From positions 85,027,001 through 85,091,000 of the forward strand of contig JALJCS010000002.1 in NCBI GenBank assembly GCA_023055355.1: a DNA stretch of 64,000 bases, written 5' to 3'. The translations under genes were made by a program, and so were the position numbers. Numbering within the stretch: position 1 is the first letter of the stretch; each line of letters begins with the position of its first letter. A model generated the notes under the pieces. The model made no database searches and was not told the origin of the DNA. It saw nothing but the letters and a program-made list of their open reading frames with translations. Origin of the DNA: Agelaius tricolor (Eukaryota; Chordata; Aves; Passeriformes; Icteridae). This document shows positions 1-13,090 of this stretch, in pieces.

Positions 1-1716
1 GTACAACTCTCTTGGCATTTAACAATGCACTTCTTTTCCCCTAAAAAAAATTAAAACATTTAGGCCACTGTAGTTTCTTTGAATATGATTCATTTTGGCC
101 ATGGGAGGAGAATGACAGTTATTTGCTACACAAACCTTTCCTGTGATTCATGGAGTGTCCTTTGTGTCAGCCTTGAAGGAGGCACTTCATATGCTTCCTA
201 GCAGGAAGGAAAAATAGTGTGATCATAGTTACCAGATAGGACATGGAAACTGGGTGGGAGGGAAGGGAAAGGGGAGAGGGAAATGCTGATTATTCAGAAG
301 AAAATTGCAGGAATGCCAGGATTCTGTCTGCAGTATCCATTCATCTACTTAATGAAAAATGGATACATACCAAGCCTATATATAATTAAGGGAAATGTCA
401 CGACTGTAATTGTCGTGTTCACAAAATAGCATAGCTTATTATGTAACTTCTTTCGTGTAAATATATCTTAGCACTTTTCCTTTGTCTCCCTGATCCATCA
501 CTGTTTCAATATGGTGTGATGTTTCTGTTTCTGAGTGATGTGTTTCAGATTTTGCTCCCAAACTGATGGCCATATACAATTGTGTCAGCTTTCTGCAGAG
601 ATAGGTTTTTATGTTCTGACATAATAATATAGTTAGCAACTTAAGCAATGTGCCAGCTTGCCAGATCAGAAGACAATTTTCATTTCTTCATAGAAAAAAG
701 TAAATTGAAAAGCTTCCTAAGAGCAGCACAGATTGGGCACTTAAGTGCTTTTAAAGCATCCTTCATCAAATGACAACCCCTGATGCTACATGGCAGACTT
801 TGGGGCTCTTTCACAGTCTAGCTGCTTCCAGCTGCTTTCTCTATACCTGGAAACTGCAGGATAGGAATAAATGGGAGTAGCAGAAGTGGAAACATAGGTT
901 TCCTAGCTTCCTGATTTCCTGCATGGATTCAGGGCTTGTGGCTGGCTGTCCTCCTGCAGTTGGCAGCATTTGGTGTGGTACATGCAGCTGTGTCAGGAAT
1001 AAACAGCTGTGGCTGTTCAGCCTTGTGGCATCTACACAGGGTTCTTATCTAAGCAGATGCACAGCAACGTGAGAATGGGAAAGCAGAGGTGTAGAGATGA
1101 AAGGAGTGGAATTAGGAGGCGTGCAGAAGAGAATAAAAGTAGAAATGAATTACTAATCACATGACCTGTGTTAATTGATTTTCCCTGGCAATTAGAATTT
1201 TACTGCTTGAATCACAAATGCTATCCATTCTTCCATCATTTCCTGTGTTATAAAATGCTAGCTTTGTTTTGATTTTCCTGTAGCTGTGTTTATTGGGGAT
1301 AAGAGGTCTAATTATAGCTGTGAACTATACTGTACTGCAAGGGCATTTAAGTTTCTTCTATTTCTGAGGCAATGTGATGAGTCATGAAATACAACTTTTG
1401 CAGAAAATATCCTGATTGCCTAATGACTAGGTGTTGGTAGATGAAATTACACATACTCTCTCTTGTTCACATGAAACCAGGGAAGTGTCTTTCTGAGTAA
1501 GCTGTTTGATCAGGTTACCCAAGAAATGTCAAAGATTCCAGTTGCAAAATGAGAAAAAAAAAGTATGTTTGAATAGCTTGAAAACACCTGCTGAGACTTA
1601 CAAATGCATTAGATATTCATGGCATGAATACTTGTAAATAAAACATCTGTGAAAAAAAAATGCTGCCTGAAAATAATACAATTGGTCACGCATGTTCCAC
1701 ATATTTTATTTTGCAG
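1..1716 (+). other. NSMCE2: NSMCE2 intron, 3' portion
   Basis: AT-rich intronic sequence upstream of the exon at 1717. It ends in a good acceptor: a T-rich tract (TATTTTATTTTGCAG) directly before the exon. I saw no coding exon or clear mobile element. The only notable short motif is an AP-1-like TGAGTCA at about 1379. The short open frame at 439-648 on the minus strand has no recognisable features and looks like chance. Confidence 0.75.
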
Positions 1717-1823
1717 ATGATGAAGAAGATGTAAACAATATGGAAAAAGTCATGTTAGAATATGCTACAATGGACAGAGAACTTAATCATTATATAAAAG
1801 CATTTGAAGAAACCATAAATCAG
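1717..1823 (+). CDS. NSMCE2: NSMCE2 internal coding exon (SMC5-docking helical region)
   Basis: A 107-nt internal exon, too short to stand out as an ORF. It is bounded by a TTTTGCAG acceptor and a GTAAAT donor. It starts with two nucleotides that complete a split Asp codon (G from the previous exon, AT here) and ends in phase 0 after 35 further codons. The translation begins with an acidic DDEED run and continues through MEKVMLEYATMDRELNHYIK to end in ETINQ. This resembles the part of vertebrate NSMCE2/MMS21 whose human version has a MDKAMVEFATLDRQLNHYVK-like stretch. NSMCE2 is the SUMO E3 ligase of the nuclear SMC5/6 complex, acting in recombination repair and replication-fork stability. This segment belongs to the N-terminal helices that bind the SMC5 coiled coil, not to the catalytic SP-RING. 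The next coding exon, at 37053, continues the frame. The identification rests on recalled family similarity; the splice sites and open frame are directly visible. Confidence 0.88.
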
Positions 1824-2371
1824 GTAAATTATCTCTTTTCATGAAGTGATTAAAACATACCCTTATTTAAATATTATCTTTCAAAAGACACAAATGCTAC
1901 ATTTAAACAATACACAATTGCAAAGACATCTCTTCAGCAGGTATAAAATACTGAAGTTGCCAGTTCTCTTAACTTTTCTTCCCAGCTTCCTACAGGGTGG
2001 CAGAGTTTTTAACTTCCCCCCACCAAACCCACAGCGTTGGGAATATGGGTAGTGCTTTGGGAAGGATTGAGGACACTGTAGTTTAGACACCCCACTCTCA
2101 GGTGATGCCACCTCTGTATTGTGGAAGATGGAAGTGCGGCAGTTGAATTGAGGAACAAAACTGATGGCTGTGGCTGCAGAGAACCGAGGTTTTAAATCTG
2201 CTTCCCACTGCCTTCCTGCCACCTGACCTGGCTGCTGCGTGTAGAGGGTGAGCCCTTTACTGGCTCTATTAACCAGGGCCTCGCTCTGCCCCTGGACAAA
2301 GGACGGACAAAGGACGGACAGACGGACAAAGGACGGACAAACTCCGGGCGCGGTGGCGGCGCTGCCAGAGG

Positions 2372-2385
2372 CCGCCAGGGGGCGC
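2372..2385 (+). promoter_or_regulatory. CTCF-like binding motif
   Basis: CCGCCAGGGGGCGC matches the vertebrate CTCF core (CC, then R/S/Y positions, AG, then GGC) at every constrained position. It sits at the start of the GC-rich block. Motif presence is seen; occupancy is inference. Confidence 0.5.
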
Positions 2386-2392
2386 CGCGCCC

Positions 2393-2541
2393 GCGCGTTC
2401 CCGGCCCGGGCTCGGCGCGTTCCCGTCCGGGGCTCGGCGCGTTCCCGGCCCGGGCTCGGCGCGTTCCCGTCCGGTGCTCGGCGCGTTCCCGTCCGGGGCT
2501 CGGCGCGTTCCCGTCCCGGGCTCGGCGCGTTCCCGGCCCGG
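2393..2541. repeat. 22-bp GC-rich minisatellite, six full units plus a partial
   Basis: Units start at 2393, 2415, 2437, 2459, 2481 and 2503, with a seventh partial unit from 2525. Each unit opens GCGCGTTCCCG, continues KCCGGGGCTCG-like, and differs by one or a few substitutions, with no length change across the six full units. Constant unit length with scattered substitutions suggests expansion by unequal exchange or slippage. Confidence 0.9.
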
Positions 2542-2839
2542 CGGGAGCGCGCGGCGGCTCCGCGGCTGATCGGGGCCGGTCCGGGGCAGGTCCAGGTCCA
2601 GTTTCAGGTCCAGGTCCAGGTCCGGCGCGGCCGATCCTCAGTTTCAGGGCACGGCGGTGCCGGGAGAACTCAGCTCCCTGCCGTGTGTGTCTGCACAGAG
2701 ACCTCTCGCTGTCGGTTTTCTGTGGGTTTCTCTAGAACAGGCAAAAGCACATCCCTGATTTCCCTTCGAGGTGGGAAGTCCGTGTTTCAAAATGTCAAGG
2801 TAGTGCAGCTTTTCAATTAAACCTGTCTTGCTATTATCT

Positions 2840-5800
2840 TGCTATTGCTTTTTGTTCTTTTAAAAGCAGTACAAGGAGAGCAAAGCAATGTATTTCCCAC
2901 TAGTTCCGTTGAGATGCCTGCATGGTTTTTCTTTTTTAGAAAGGTTTTCCTTTAATTTTTTTTAAATCATCTGATCAGATGCTTAACTGAAAAATCTTCA
3001 TTCAGATAATTAAACATACATGTTTAAAAGGAGTTCAAAACTATGTGTACTTCATCAAGTGTTGGACAGCAGTAGATACAGGCACTGTTCCCCATGTAGT
3101 CTTTAAATATACATTTCATTTCAGATGTCACCATAATTGCAGACCTCCTAGTTTATATTGGATGGTTCAGAACCTTTTTTTTTATTTGGACTATTCATGA
3201 TTTTTAAAGCTTTCCTGGTAAATTGTAACATAGCCCTCATTGTTAGAGACTAATGAGATGTATCCAGACTTGATCAAAACACAGTTGGTTTATATTTTGG
3301 TTATAAGCCAATTAATAATTGATGTGTTATTGTTCTAATAGGAATTTCAGGTAATTTTAAACAATGACTTTTTAACTTCTTTCATTATTTCCATTTATCA
3401 GCATTTTTTTCAAGTTTAGGACTTGAAGGAGCAAGTCTGTGCCTTCACCAACAAAACACTCAGGTCTTGTTTACTTCAGATGCATCACTCCTGATATTTT
3501 AAGTGGAGCACAGGTGCAGCTGCTTCACTGCAGTGAAGGTATTTTTGTTGATTTCGGCAGAGCAGTGATACATTCGTGATTTTTAGGATTGAATTCAGCA
3601 GTATCTGTTGTGTGCATATCTGTGCTGGTGTGCAAAAAATACACCTGGAAGGGTTAGTTTTCCTTTTCCCCTCATTTTTTCTCTAATGCAGCTTCTTTGT
3701 GTTATTAAAACAAGCTCATTTCCTGTTATTTCAGTCCTAAGGTGCTAAAAATATAGCTCCAAGATATTTAACATGTTTTAGAGTCTTCATGGATTATAAA
3801 TTTGGTAATGGCTAATCTGTTAGCCTCTAGCCACACTTCTCCTGTCTCTGCTTCCTACTCCACTCTAGGGAATTGTTTGTCCTTTCCCCTGCCAGCATCC
3901 AGAAGCCTCTGTGAATATGAGAAAGAAATGCATATAACTTGTGCTGTAGAACAATCTGTTCTCTGAAAAATAACAGCTCATGCTTTATTTTGGAGGCTAG
4001 CTGCATGCCATGCCTCTGGAGCTGCACTGCCCATCTCCAGTTACCTGTCAGAGACAGCTTAAAATCTGCTTCTGGGAAACAGATACTGTTGCTGAATTTA
4101 GGGCTGCACCTGGAAGTAGCTGTAGAATAGCTTGGGTTTAAAATAGCCTCCACTGACTTTCTGGCTGCTTCCATCTGAATTCCTTACCTGAGGGCTTTCT
4201 CTGGGGAGTTGCAGCAGGTCATTAATTTTCACAAGCAGACTGTTCTTCATAGACAGGATTTGTCTCCAGCTGTAAAACACATTTTATCTGATTATTTTAT
4301 AAGTTTGTATGTTGATGATTTTTCTGGTCTGTAGTTTCTTCATACAGCAGTGAATCTGAAAGTATTTTATAGTCTATGTTTCTCCTTCTAACCAGCTGCT
4401 TCTAGTGAAATATCCAACTGGAATTTAGCAAGATAAGAGACAGCAGCAGTTAAAATTCGTGATAAATTATTATATGTATCTTTAAATGGCATTGACAAAA
4501 AGGTGATATTGTACAACCAAAGGATTGTAATGTAAATAACTTGAAACTAGCATGAGATATAGTCACATGTTTTCTGAAAGCCAGTTTTTTTGTTGATTTA
4601 GTTTGCAGTAGGTGGAATGCAGAAGGTGAGACATACCAGCATCCTCTTCTGGTTGAATCAGCAGCCTGTTGAGCAAGAAGTGAGCAGTTGAATCACAGTG
4701 TTTCCAACAATAGGTTGTGGGAAATCCTTTGTCTGTGGAAACTCCCTGTGCCACTGGATTTTCTTGTACCTGTGTAATGACTGGACTTCTGTTCCTGCTT
4801 CTTCTTTCATTTTTAATGGGTATTTTTAAAAGAAATGAGCCAATATTCAGGTCCTTACCACGCAAAGTCCAGACAGCACTCTTATTTTTTGTGTAACAAT
4901 GAAAGACTGATGGAGCTGCAGTACCTCTTGCAGAAATTTTTTATACTCTTGAAATGGACCCAAATGATTGGAGCCCAGGCTCAAATGTTCCCTACTCTGA
5001 CAGAATTCTCAAGTGGCCAGAATGCCAACATATTGTGTTATCCTAAATATGGATTCTTTCACCCAGTGTTCAGGAAGACAATCCACACACAGAGTCAAGA
5101 TTCTTGATTTTAGTTCATGTCTGTACACAGAACAGGTTCTAGGTGGTAAATCCATAATGCTAACACATCTTCAATATGCCAGGGGCTCCTCTTTATACAC
5201 TGTGAACAGTAAAAAATTGGCATTTCCCTTATATGTAACAACCTAACTGTGAAGTCATTGGCTTTTCATTCTCTTGTCTGCATGTAAGACCCAGTGCACA
5301 TTTGTTTTGCTGGGCATGCTCTCTGAGGAAGTGGCATATGTGAGCAGGGCATGGTTGTACCCTACAGACAGGTGTTATACTGAATTTACTTAATGAGCAC
5401 AATGTTCAAGCAAAGTTGTACTTGGCATTGTAGTTTGATTTATTGTGTCCTCCTGTTTTTCCTGGGTCATGGCTCTTGGTTCCTGCAGGTTTACTTTTCC
5501 TGTACTGTCTCATGGTGCTTCATTTCAACAGTTGTGCCTGCTCCCTCACTTCTACTCTCCTCTCTGGCTTAGCAGGGATGGTGGTGGTGGTGGACTCACC
5601 ACTCTCTCAGCTTTTCAAGCATTTGGTTTCTTTGGGACTGTAAAAGCTGGGGTAAATTTTCTGAAGTCCCCAGACTTCTCTACAAAAATGAATTACAGTG
5701 TATTGTAGATCAAACTAGAGAAAAGGAAGGCAAAACTAACTTCTCAAGTCACATTATTCCCACCTCTCTTTTCTTCTTCTTTAGGGAAAGAGAACCTGGA

Positions 5801-8800
5801 CTATTTTGTTTCTTTTGCAGGTAACAGGAAATTGTTGAATGTGGTAATCATATCTCTGGCAAGGATTGCTTAGTGCTTCCTTTTGCAAGTTACTTCTTTG
5901 CCAAACATCACTTTGTCTGCCTTTTGCTAAACCTGAGCACTGTGACAGAATCAAATCCAAACCTTAGCAAGGTGGAAGAAACACAGGAGACATATTTAAG
6001 AAAAAAAACCAGAGAAGGAAGCACTCAGAATGAGGAGAGGCAGATGAAAAGGTAAAGGACATGGGCTTGGAAAATCTTGAGATCATGTAGACATATGGGG
6101 AAGGGACTGGTTGAAAGAGTTCTGGGAAGGAGGTGGTGTTGAGCTGAAGAAAAGATGGAAATACTAGATGTTGCATTGGTGCTTGGGTTTTGTCACTACT
6201 TCTGCTAGAGCTTTCCCACATTGTTCTTGGTGAATCATATCTATCACTGTCAGTGGCTGCTGACATCTTTGTTTTCTGATTATCCTGCATGGAGACTGAT
6301 TTGAGCAATTATAATAGTAATTTAATTCAAAGTTAATTATAGTTTGAACCCAGGAAGTGAAATTAAAATGTTCTTTGTTGGGTTTTATCTGCAAAACTAC
6401 TACATACAACTGACGTAAGTGTATGTCTTGAGAGGATTTGAAGTCTGGATGTGTTGGTCATTTATGCCTGTGTGACTTCACACCTTGTCAAGTGTTCATT
6501 CTTCCTTTGCAAAGGTGAGGGGTGCACCATATTCCTTTTACAAGAGTGATTTTGTCTCTACAGGATACATAGAAATTACTCTTAAAATTGTTTTGTATTT
6601 TTGAAAATGGTTCTTCCCTTTAGACTAGGAAGGTCCTTGGAGTATGAATAAGAGGGGATGTTTGTCCAATGGGTCAGTAATTTAGAGCAGATTACTTAGT
6701 ATGGGGATCTGTTATCTTAGTGGCAAACTGTGTAGGTTGTAATCCTGCAGAGGGATAATTCCCTTCAGTGATGTAGGTCGTATTCCAAGTGTGCAGCTTG
6801 TGAGTGATCTAAGCAGCTTGTGAGTGATCTGCAGAAAAGTAAAGAATCCTGTTTTAAAACTACTGTGCAGTTCATGGTCTCTGATTTGCAACCTGTATAG
6901 CAGAATTCTAGTTTCCTCACTTAAAACTCGTAGTATAATGTTGTAGTGACTTGGATGGTCTTCCTTGGTCTCATAAAAATGAAAGGGACTTAACACCTCT
7001 GTTAACCAGCCTCTGCCAGCATAACTTCGTAGGCCAGGAGTCCTACTGGGGAAGGTTCTGCCAATATGTCCAAGTAGTCTCTTATGAAAAAGCAAACTAA
7101 AGGAAGAAAACACTTCTGCAGTGGTAACTCCATTTGCAGTGGTCCTTGAAGGAACAGTAAGGTCAAGCAGAGGATGTGGTTCCTTCCAGCCAGGTCCCAT
7201 CTTCATTGGCACAGCTATGGCAGCAGAACGAATGTGATGACTGAGTTCAGTGTATGTGGCAAATGCTGCCTATTACAGAGAGGGCTGTGCTTAAAAATCA
7301 GGTTGTCACTTAGTTTTCTGTGGGGATAAGTACCAGGAAGACTGTGAATCCCAAGGGATTCATGTGTTTTAGCTGATTCGGGATTCTCTGACAGTGACTG
7401 GCACTGAGATACTCATTACACATTACAGTGTTGTCAGTGAAACAATTCTTGACATGGAACTTTTTAGTTTCATGTTTGGTGCTGACACTTTCTTAATAAG
7501 CACTTTGCTCTTCGTTTTCCCTCTTGCTACACTGTCATGACAACATGTTTTAGGGCAAAATCCACTGATGATATCCATATCTGCAACTCTGACCTTCACT
7601 GTACAGCTGAGCTCAGAGCATTTCCTCTGCCATCAGTGTTTCTTGATTCTGAAATATTGTCTGTTAGCCATGACAATTTTGGGACCTTCTTTTTTATCAG
7701 AAAGGTTCTCTGCTGCACTGAAATTGCTCAGGAAGGTCTTTGTGGAGTACCAGAAAAATGGGTTTAGTGGAATGGATAGATCTTTTCTTGGGCTGACAGA
7801 GAGAATAAAAGAACCCTTGTAGTCTTTTGCTGCATTTATCCTGACTCTCCAATTGTAAAAGCAAGTGATTCTATCTTGAAATTCAGTCAGAGCATACTGA
7901 GGTGCACCATCAGCAGCAACAAGTCAAAACCCTGGTGAAAGATGTTGTACCAATGCCAATGTCTTTGGAGATTTTTGGGGAACTTACTTCATCTTTAAAA
8001 CCTCATCTTTAGAGGTTTTTTTGTAACAATGGATCTCCTCTTGGCTGTTATTTTGGTACCTTGAATTCTAATTGAAATTCCTCTTTAGTTCTTGTTTACT
8101 TGTTTTCCACTAATGAAGCCACTTGAGACTGATCATTCATCTTACAGAATAAGCAAAATGTGGGCATTGGAGTAAATCCTTATAATGACTTTGGCAGGAT
8201 AGTAGAGGAAAATAATATGTGACTCTACAGTTATGCCTCTGTATCTATATATATATAATGCCACAGGACTTACTGAAACTTTTACAGGGAAGCTTACTTC
8301 TAGCATTAGCTAGCTATGGAGTTTTTTAATATTTTAAAGTTTCTTCAATACTCCTTGATACAATTTCTAATCGATAATGTATTTCTTGCTCTGTCCTACT
8401 GCCATCTCCAAACTGTAATTCAAATAATACAGCACTGTTGTAGGCATGTTCTCTGCTTCTTGCAGAAACTGGGACAAAGATGCATTTCAACACTTTTCTA
8501 ATATTTACTTTATAATATTTGCTTTACTTTTTTCTGTGTCTCTGTATGTGTGGGCTAAGCATTTGATTGAAGCCGCTTGTTACTTTCTGAGAATTAGTGA
8601 TCTATGTGTGTAGTTCTCTACAGTAATATGTTAGAGTCAACATTTGGTGAGCTGCAATTAAAATATTTTTTTAGTGAGTAGCACTAAAAAAATATAAACA
8701 TATAAAGAAGTAGAAATAGTGCTTAATTTTATGTGGGTTATATAGCACATCTTCAGCAGTGTGTCTTAGTGTGTCCTAGGAAGCATAAAAAGTGTGTCCT

Positions 8801-11800
8801 GCTTTTTGGAGAATAAACCCTGGAAACTCTTGCATATGGACATAGGTTTGTTTGACTTCACTGTGGTTGCTTACATTGGCCAAGCTAAACATTTTCCTAA
8901 ATATTTGCAGCGTCGACATTAAAGTTGCTGAAATGGCCCTTGGCTTGTGTGGGTAGGAGTGGGGCAGCAGGGGCCGCAGCTGGACAGCAGTGAAGATTTG
9001 GGTGAAAAAAAATGTTCTGGACCTAGGGCCATCACATGGAACTGGGACCTCTGTAGATATGGTGGCAGCAGGGGTAGTATTAAGAACAAATGTGCCAGAG
9101 AAGTCCTGAGAACCACAGGGTAATTTGAAAAGTGTGCCTGCTATGTTGGGCAGCAGTGCTGCCCAGTAGGTAGCAAACTAGCCTGCGATTAAGGAGGACT
9201 GGATGCTATTTTCAGGTCTACTAGCAGCTTGTGTGGTTGACCTTGACAAATTGTTTCACTGTGTACTTTGGGCTGTGGTCCTGTATTTATTAACACTGCA
9301 TTTGTGCAGTTCCAAATCACCTGGTAGCACATGCTCATCAATTAAGCCAGATCACATGATACTGTTTATGCTGGCTGTATTCTGGCTGCAGGACAGACAC
9401 TACCTGATGGAGCTTAACTGTGCAAAATTAGAATTGGCAGTGTGGGTTACACTCAGTTGGTGTGTCATGCATCTGTGGTGGTTTTGATCTCATACGAGGC
9501 ATCCTGAAACTGAATTTACCGTCTCGCTCAACCACGATCTCAGTCATGTGGACAGCATCTCATATCACTGTCTGTAAGAGAGTCTGTAAGAGATTTATAT
9601 TTTTTTCTACCTGAAGAATTCAAAGCTATTTGAATTCAGTTTTTAATGATTTTATTTTAACACTGAAGATTGCAATTGGCAGTCTGAACTTTTTCTGAAA
9701 TTCCAGAAGGTCACACATAGAGCAACTAAAGGTCTCTGTGATTTGTATCCTTACTTTTCTAGGCAGTGTCTGCATTTCAGAGTCAATGTGAGTTAACTCT
9801 GTCTGGTTTAGCCAAGCCTAGAGAAAGAAGATAAAATTTTGAAATGTAATGAAACTAGTAGGTGTTGAGGTAAGATAGCCAGATTAAAAAACTATCTTAA
9901 TCTCAAATAATGGAATTTTTTTTGGTAGATGAAATTTATTACTGGAAACACTGGTGTTGTAGTTTCAGTTGCTCAGTAGTGAAAATAGTACTTCAAATTA
10001 ATCATCTCATCTAGAAAGCTCCTGCTGACAGTCAAGGATTTAAATCCTTGGAGCCAGGGGGTGAAGGTTGAGTGTTAAATCCTGGATGATTCTCAGCAGC
10101 AGGAGTTTTGCTTTAAATTAGTTTCTGCTGTTAATTGAACACACCCAAGTTGATCAGTGTCAGTGGGGAGGCAGTTTCTGGAATGCCATCCATAAAATGT
10201 CTCCCTCCAAAGGTTGAGTATTGTTTTAATTACTGTAATTGTTTCCAGAAGTTATATGTATATGTTGGATACTTTAAAATTCCTTCTCCAAAATTTTAAA
10301 TGTTAAGTCACTCGTCTAAAAACATTTACTTTTTCTCCTAGTATTTTTTTAAACTGATCTTATCAATAAAAATACTCAGTTACCCAGATTTTCCCTCAGC
10401 AAAATTCTTAGCAGATTTATAATGAATCACAGATATGTTGCTTACAGCATTAACTAGATCACACTTTTTTTTGGTGGCTTCTACTTCCATGAATTTGTTT
10501 TCGTTAAAGAATTTCAGCTAAGAAGGAGTTAGTGGTAGGAGCTGCAACTCTCATTCCTAGCTTCCTCATGAATTATATTATTTGGGATTTTTTCTTGTTG
10601 AGCTGTTCATTAGTGGGTGTAAATAGGAGTGTACAAGCAACTTATTGCATATCATTTAGAATAGACCAAAGTCATACAACTTTGTAGTATGGTTTCATAG
10701 TGAATATTTTCACTTTTACAGAACTGTGTATTTAGAGCTTTTGTTAAAATGGAGTTTTAAATTTGTTAAAATAAATGCTTTATTTTTTGATGCTGGGATT
10801 TAAGAGTAGCTTTTTGATATTTATTTCATTATATTGAATAATGGGTTTCTCACAGTTTTTAACACATGTGCTCAACCTGTGCTGCAAATGTCAAATTGTT
10901 TTTCTTTTTCAAATTCTACATTGCTCCTGTTGAGGGAAACTAGTGCTGTGATTTCAAAGCAGCAGCATGACTTTGTGCTTGTGATGTGCTGGAGAATGTA
11001 ACTATGCCCATTCCAGTGCCTACTGAAATTAAAAAAAAATAAAAAAAAATATGCCTAGTAGTATGTATGCATTTTATTATCTTTCCAATTTGAAGAAGAG
11101 GATTCAAAAAATACCTGAATCCTGCCAGAAATCAATACCAGATGTCACAGAATCTCCCAAATGTGGCCCCTTTGGTGATAACCTACTGTGAGTTACAAAC
11201 AGTGTGCTTGATAATAAGGGTTGGCAAGTTGAGCTAATTTCTGGGCTCTCGTGTTTTTCATCTGAGCTACGTGCATAGCTTGAGCATACTGATTTCACCA
11301 GCTGAAGTATTTCTTTTGTCCTTAGACTTGTGTATTAACACTGACAAGAAATGAAAAATATTATAAAAGACTTAAGAAAATAAGTGTGTACATCAAATGC
11401 ACTCCAGACTTCCTCATGAAGTGTAAAGTTCCCATGTTTACATGTACTCACACGTACCACACCTAATAAATTCTACAAAACCAGAGAAATTAAAAGCTCA
11501 GTGATGTTGCTACTTTTAACTCTGCTGGCACTCTTCAAATGTTAGTGCCTCACTGCATTGCCACTGCTTCTGTGTGAACAATTCACAGTGTTTGCTCAAC
11601 TGGGTACTCATCCACTGTTCAAAGCTGTTATGATGCTTTTTTTTCTTCTGTTGTGTGGGGAGAAGATTGGATAGCGAGGGCTTGGATGCAGTGGTGAGTT
11701 TACAAGAGTTGCTGGGAAGATGGCAACTCTGGTAAGGGAAAACATACAGGGTGTGGTTTTGTGGGGTGTGATAATTGTTGTAATACAAAGTGTGGGCTCT

Positions 11801-12800
11801 AAATGAAATGTTTCTCCATGGATATTTTTATGCTTAGTTGGAGGTGATCAAGGGATGCAGGTAAAGGCTGGGCTGTGCTTGAGGCAGTTTGGTCCAGTTC
11901 AGTAAAACTGTCTCTTGAAAGAGGGAGTTTCTGGAGAAGCTATTAACAACCCCACTGTATGCCCTTAGTCCTCACAAAACAACCCCACCTTTCCCCACTG
12001 CTTTCTGCTAAATTCCACCAACAATGAGCCATAGCCCTCACCACCACCTCCTCTCAATGGAATGCTGGTGTTCAGATTGGTGGGCAGCTTCTTTGCCTTT
12101 TCTCTTGCTTCCCCTCTTTCATCCTGTTCAGACTTTGGAATCTCTTTCTTACCTTCTTTTGGCATAACCCACAGTTGGCTGTTGTTGGTTGGTCACCTGC
12201 CCTTGGAGAAGACTCAGTGCTGTTGCCTTTTCTCCCACTGATACAAAGCAGTGCTTTGTATCTCTTGGCAAATATAACCTGACAGAGCACGTGGAAATAT
12301 CATTGAACAGTATTTTAGGAGGATCTGGCCCATCAGTTGCATCTGCACAGAGCTGGCCCATCAGTTATGTGTGTCTCTAGCAACCCTCTGTGGACTAATT
12401 CGACCTGAGTTCAGCAAGCCATCCTCCTCAATCAGTCAGTTAGGTTGGTGCCTGGCCACCTTCATCAGTCAGGCTTAAAAACAAATATCAGACAAATCCT
12501 ATCAACCAGGATTATGTGCACAGCACAGGTCACTGTAGTTGCAATGGCCGCTACAGTTCAGTGTGAGTTTACACTTGGCCGTTTCCAAGCCCCACAAAAC
12601 TCAGACCCAAACTCCTTCTGTTAGTCCCTTCTTTTACTAGCTCTTTTCAGCAGTTATTTACCTGGTAAATTTTTAATAGTGAGAGATTGTTTTATGGTAA
12701 GTAGAAAATCCAGCTAAAGCAAAAAGCACCTATACAGGATTACAGGTGTGGCTTATGCTCAAGGAGAAACTGTCAGTTAATTCAGGTAAGAGGTGACTAT
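2840..12800. other. NSMCE2: Intronic DNA without an identified element
   Basis: About 10 kb of AT-rich sequence. I see no exon with convincing splice sites and coding similarity, and no clear LINE or LTR. Minor features are a 20-bp tandem duplication at 6793-6830, a GGT run near 5578-5592 and an unassigned 167-codon open frame on the minus strand at 6712-7212. Old repeats decayed beyond recognition by eye may well be present. Confidence 0.5.
6793..6830. repeat. Two-copy 20-bp tandem duplication
   Basis: GCAGCTTGTGAGTGATCT is repeated perfectly after a 2-base AA spacer. It is a short local duplication, probably from replication slippage. Confidence 0.85.
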
Positions 12801-12829
12801 AATAGCAGTGTGTAGTCAGGGATGGAACA

Positions 12830-13090
12830 GAAGTGTTTGTTCACTATGTGTCACATAAAGAGCCATTTAATGAAATTATCCAGCAGCAGGTTTTAAATCA
12901 ACAAAAGGAAGTAACTTTTTACACAGTGAATAATTACATTGTGGAATGAGTTGCCACAGGATGTTATGGAGACCAAATCATTAATGAGTTCCAAAAGCTA
13001 CTGGACAAATTAATAGAAGAAAAAAATCCTTGACAGCTGTTAGATGCAAAGATTCAAATACAGTCACTGTCTTGGTAAATCCCTAAACTG
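12830..13090 (+). mobile_element. Old CR1-type LINE 3' end fragment
   Basis: The strand reads AAGGAAGTAACTTTTTACAC, then a segment meaning roughly 'trp-asn-glu-leu-pro-gln' (GAATGAGTTGCCACAGGATG), then a GAGTTCCAAAAGCTACTGGA segment. This order is characteristic of the C-terminus and 3' end of older amniote CR1 elements. It is strongly diverged with frame breaks and is a 5'-truncated relic. Confidence 0.6.

Larger units (their letters stand above)
2248..2650. promoter_or_regulatory. Intronic CpG-rich block (candidate CpG island)
   Basis: About 400 bp of very GC- and CpG-rich DNA in otherwise AT-rich intron, beginning 0.4 kb after the NSMCE2 exon. In order it holds an 11-bp GGACAAAGGAC-type repeat (about 2292-2340), a CTCF-like site (2372-2385), a 22-bp minisatellite (2393-2541) and GGTCCA hexamer repeats (about 2588-2622). 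It could be an alternative promoter, an insulator or simply an expanded GC minisatellite. The sequence alone does not show promoter activity. The 190-codon frame that crosses it is low-complexity Arg/Ala/Pro-rich translation of the repeats and is not called as a gene. Confidence 0.55.

Noticed and set aside
2248..2820. 190-codon open frame on the + strand
   Set aside because: It is translation of GC-rich minisatellites and the GGTCCA repeat, low in complexity; the lack of stops follows from base composition.
5790..5830. Possible exon boundary TTTCTTTTGCAG followed by GTAACAGG
   Set aside because: It is acceptor-like, but no coding similarity or suitable downstream donor was seen; such sites are common by chance in large introns.
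8250..8266. TATATATATATA run as a possible promoter TATA box
   Set aside because: It is a simple AT microsatellite without other promoter context.
12189..12370. Opposed open frames and a small CTGGCCCATCAGTT duplication
   Set aside because: Two short matching words (about 12327 and 12353) with no wider structure; frames on both strands look like chance.
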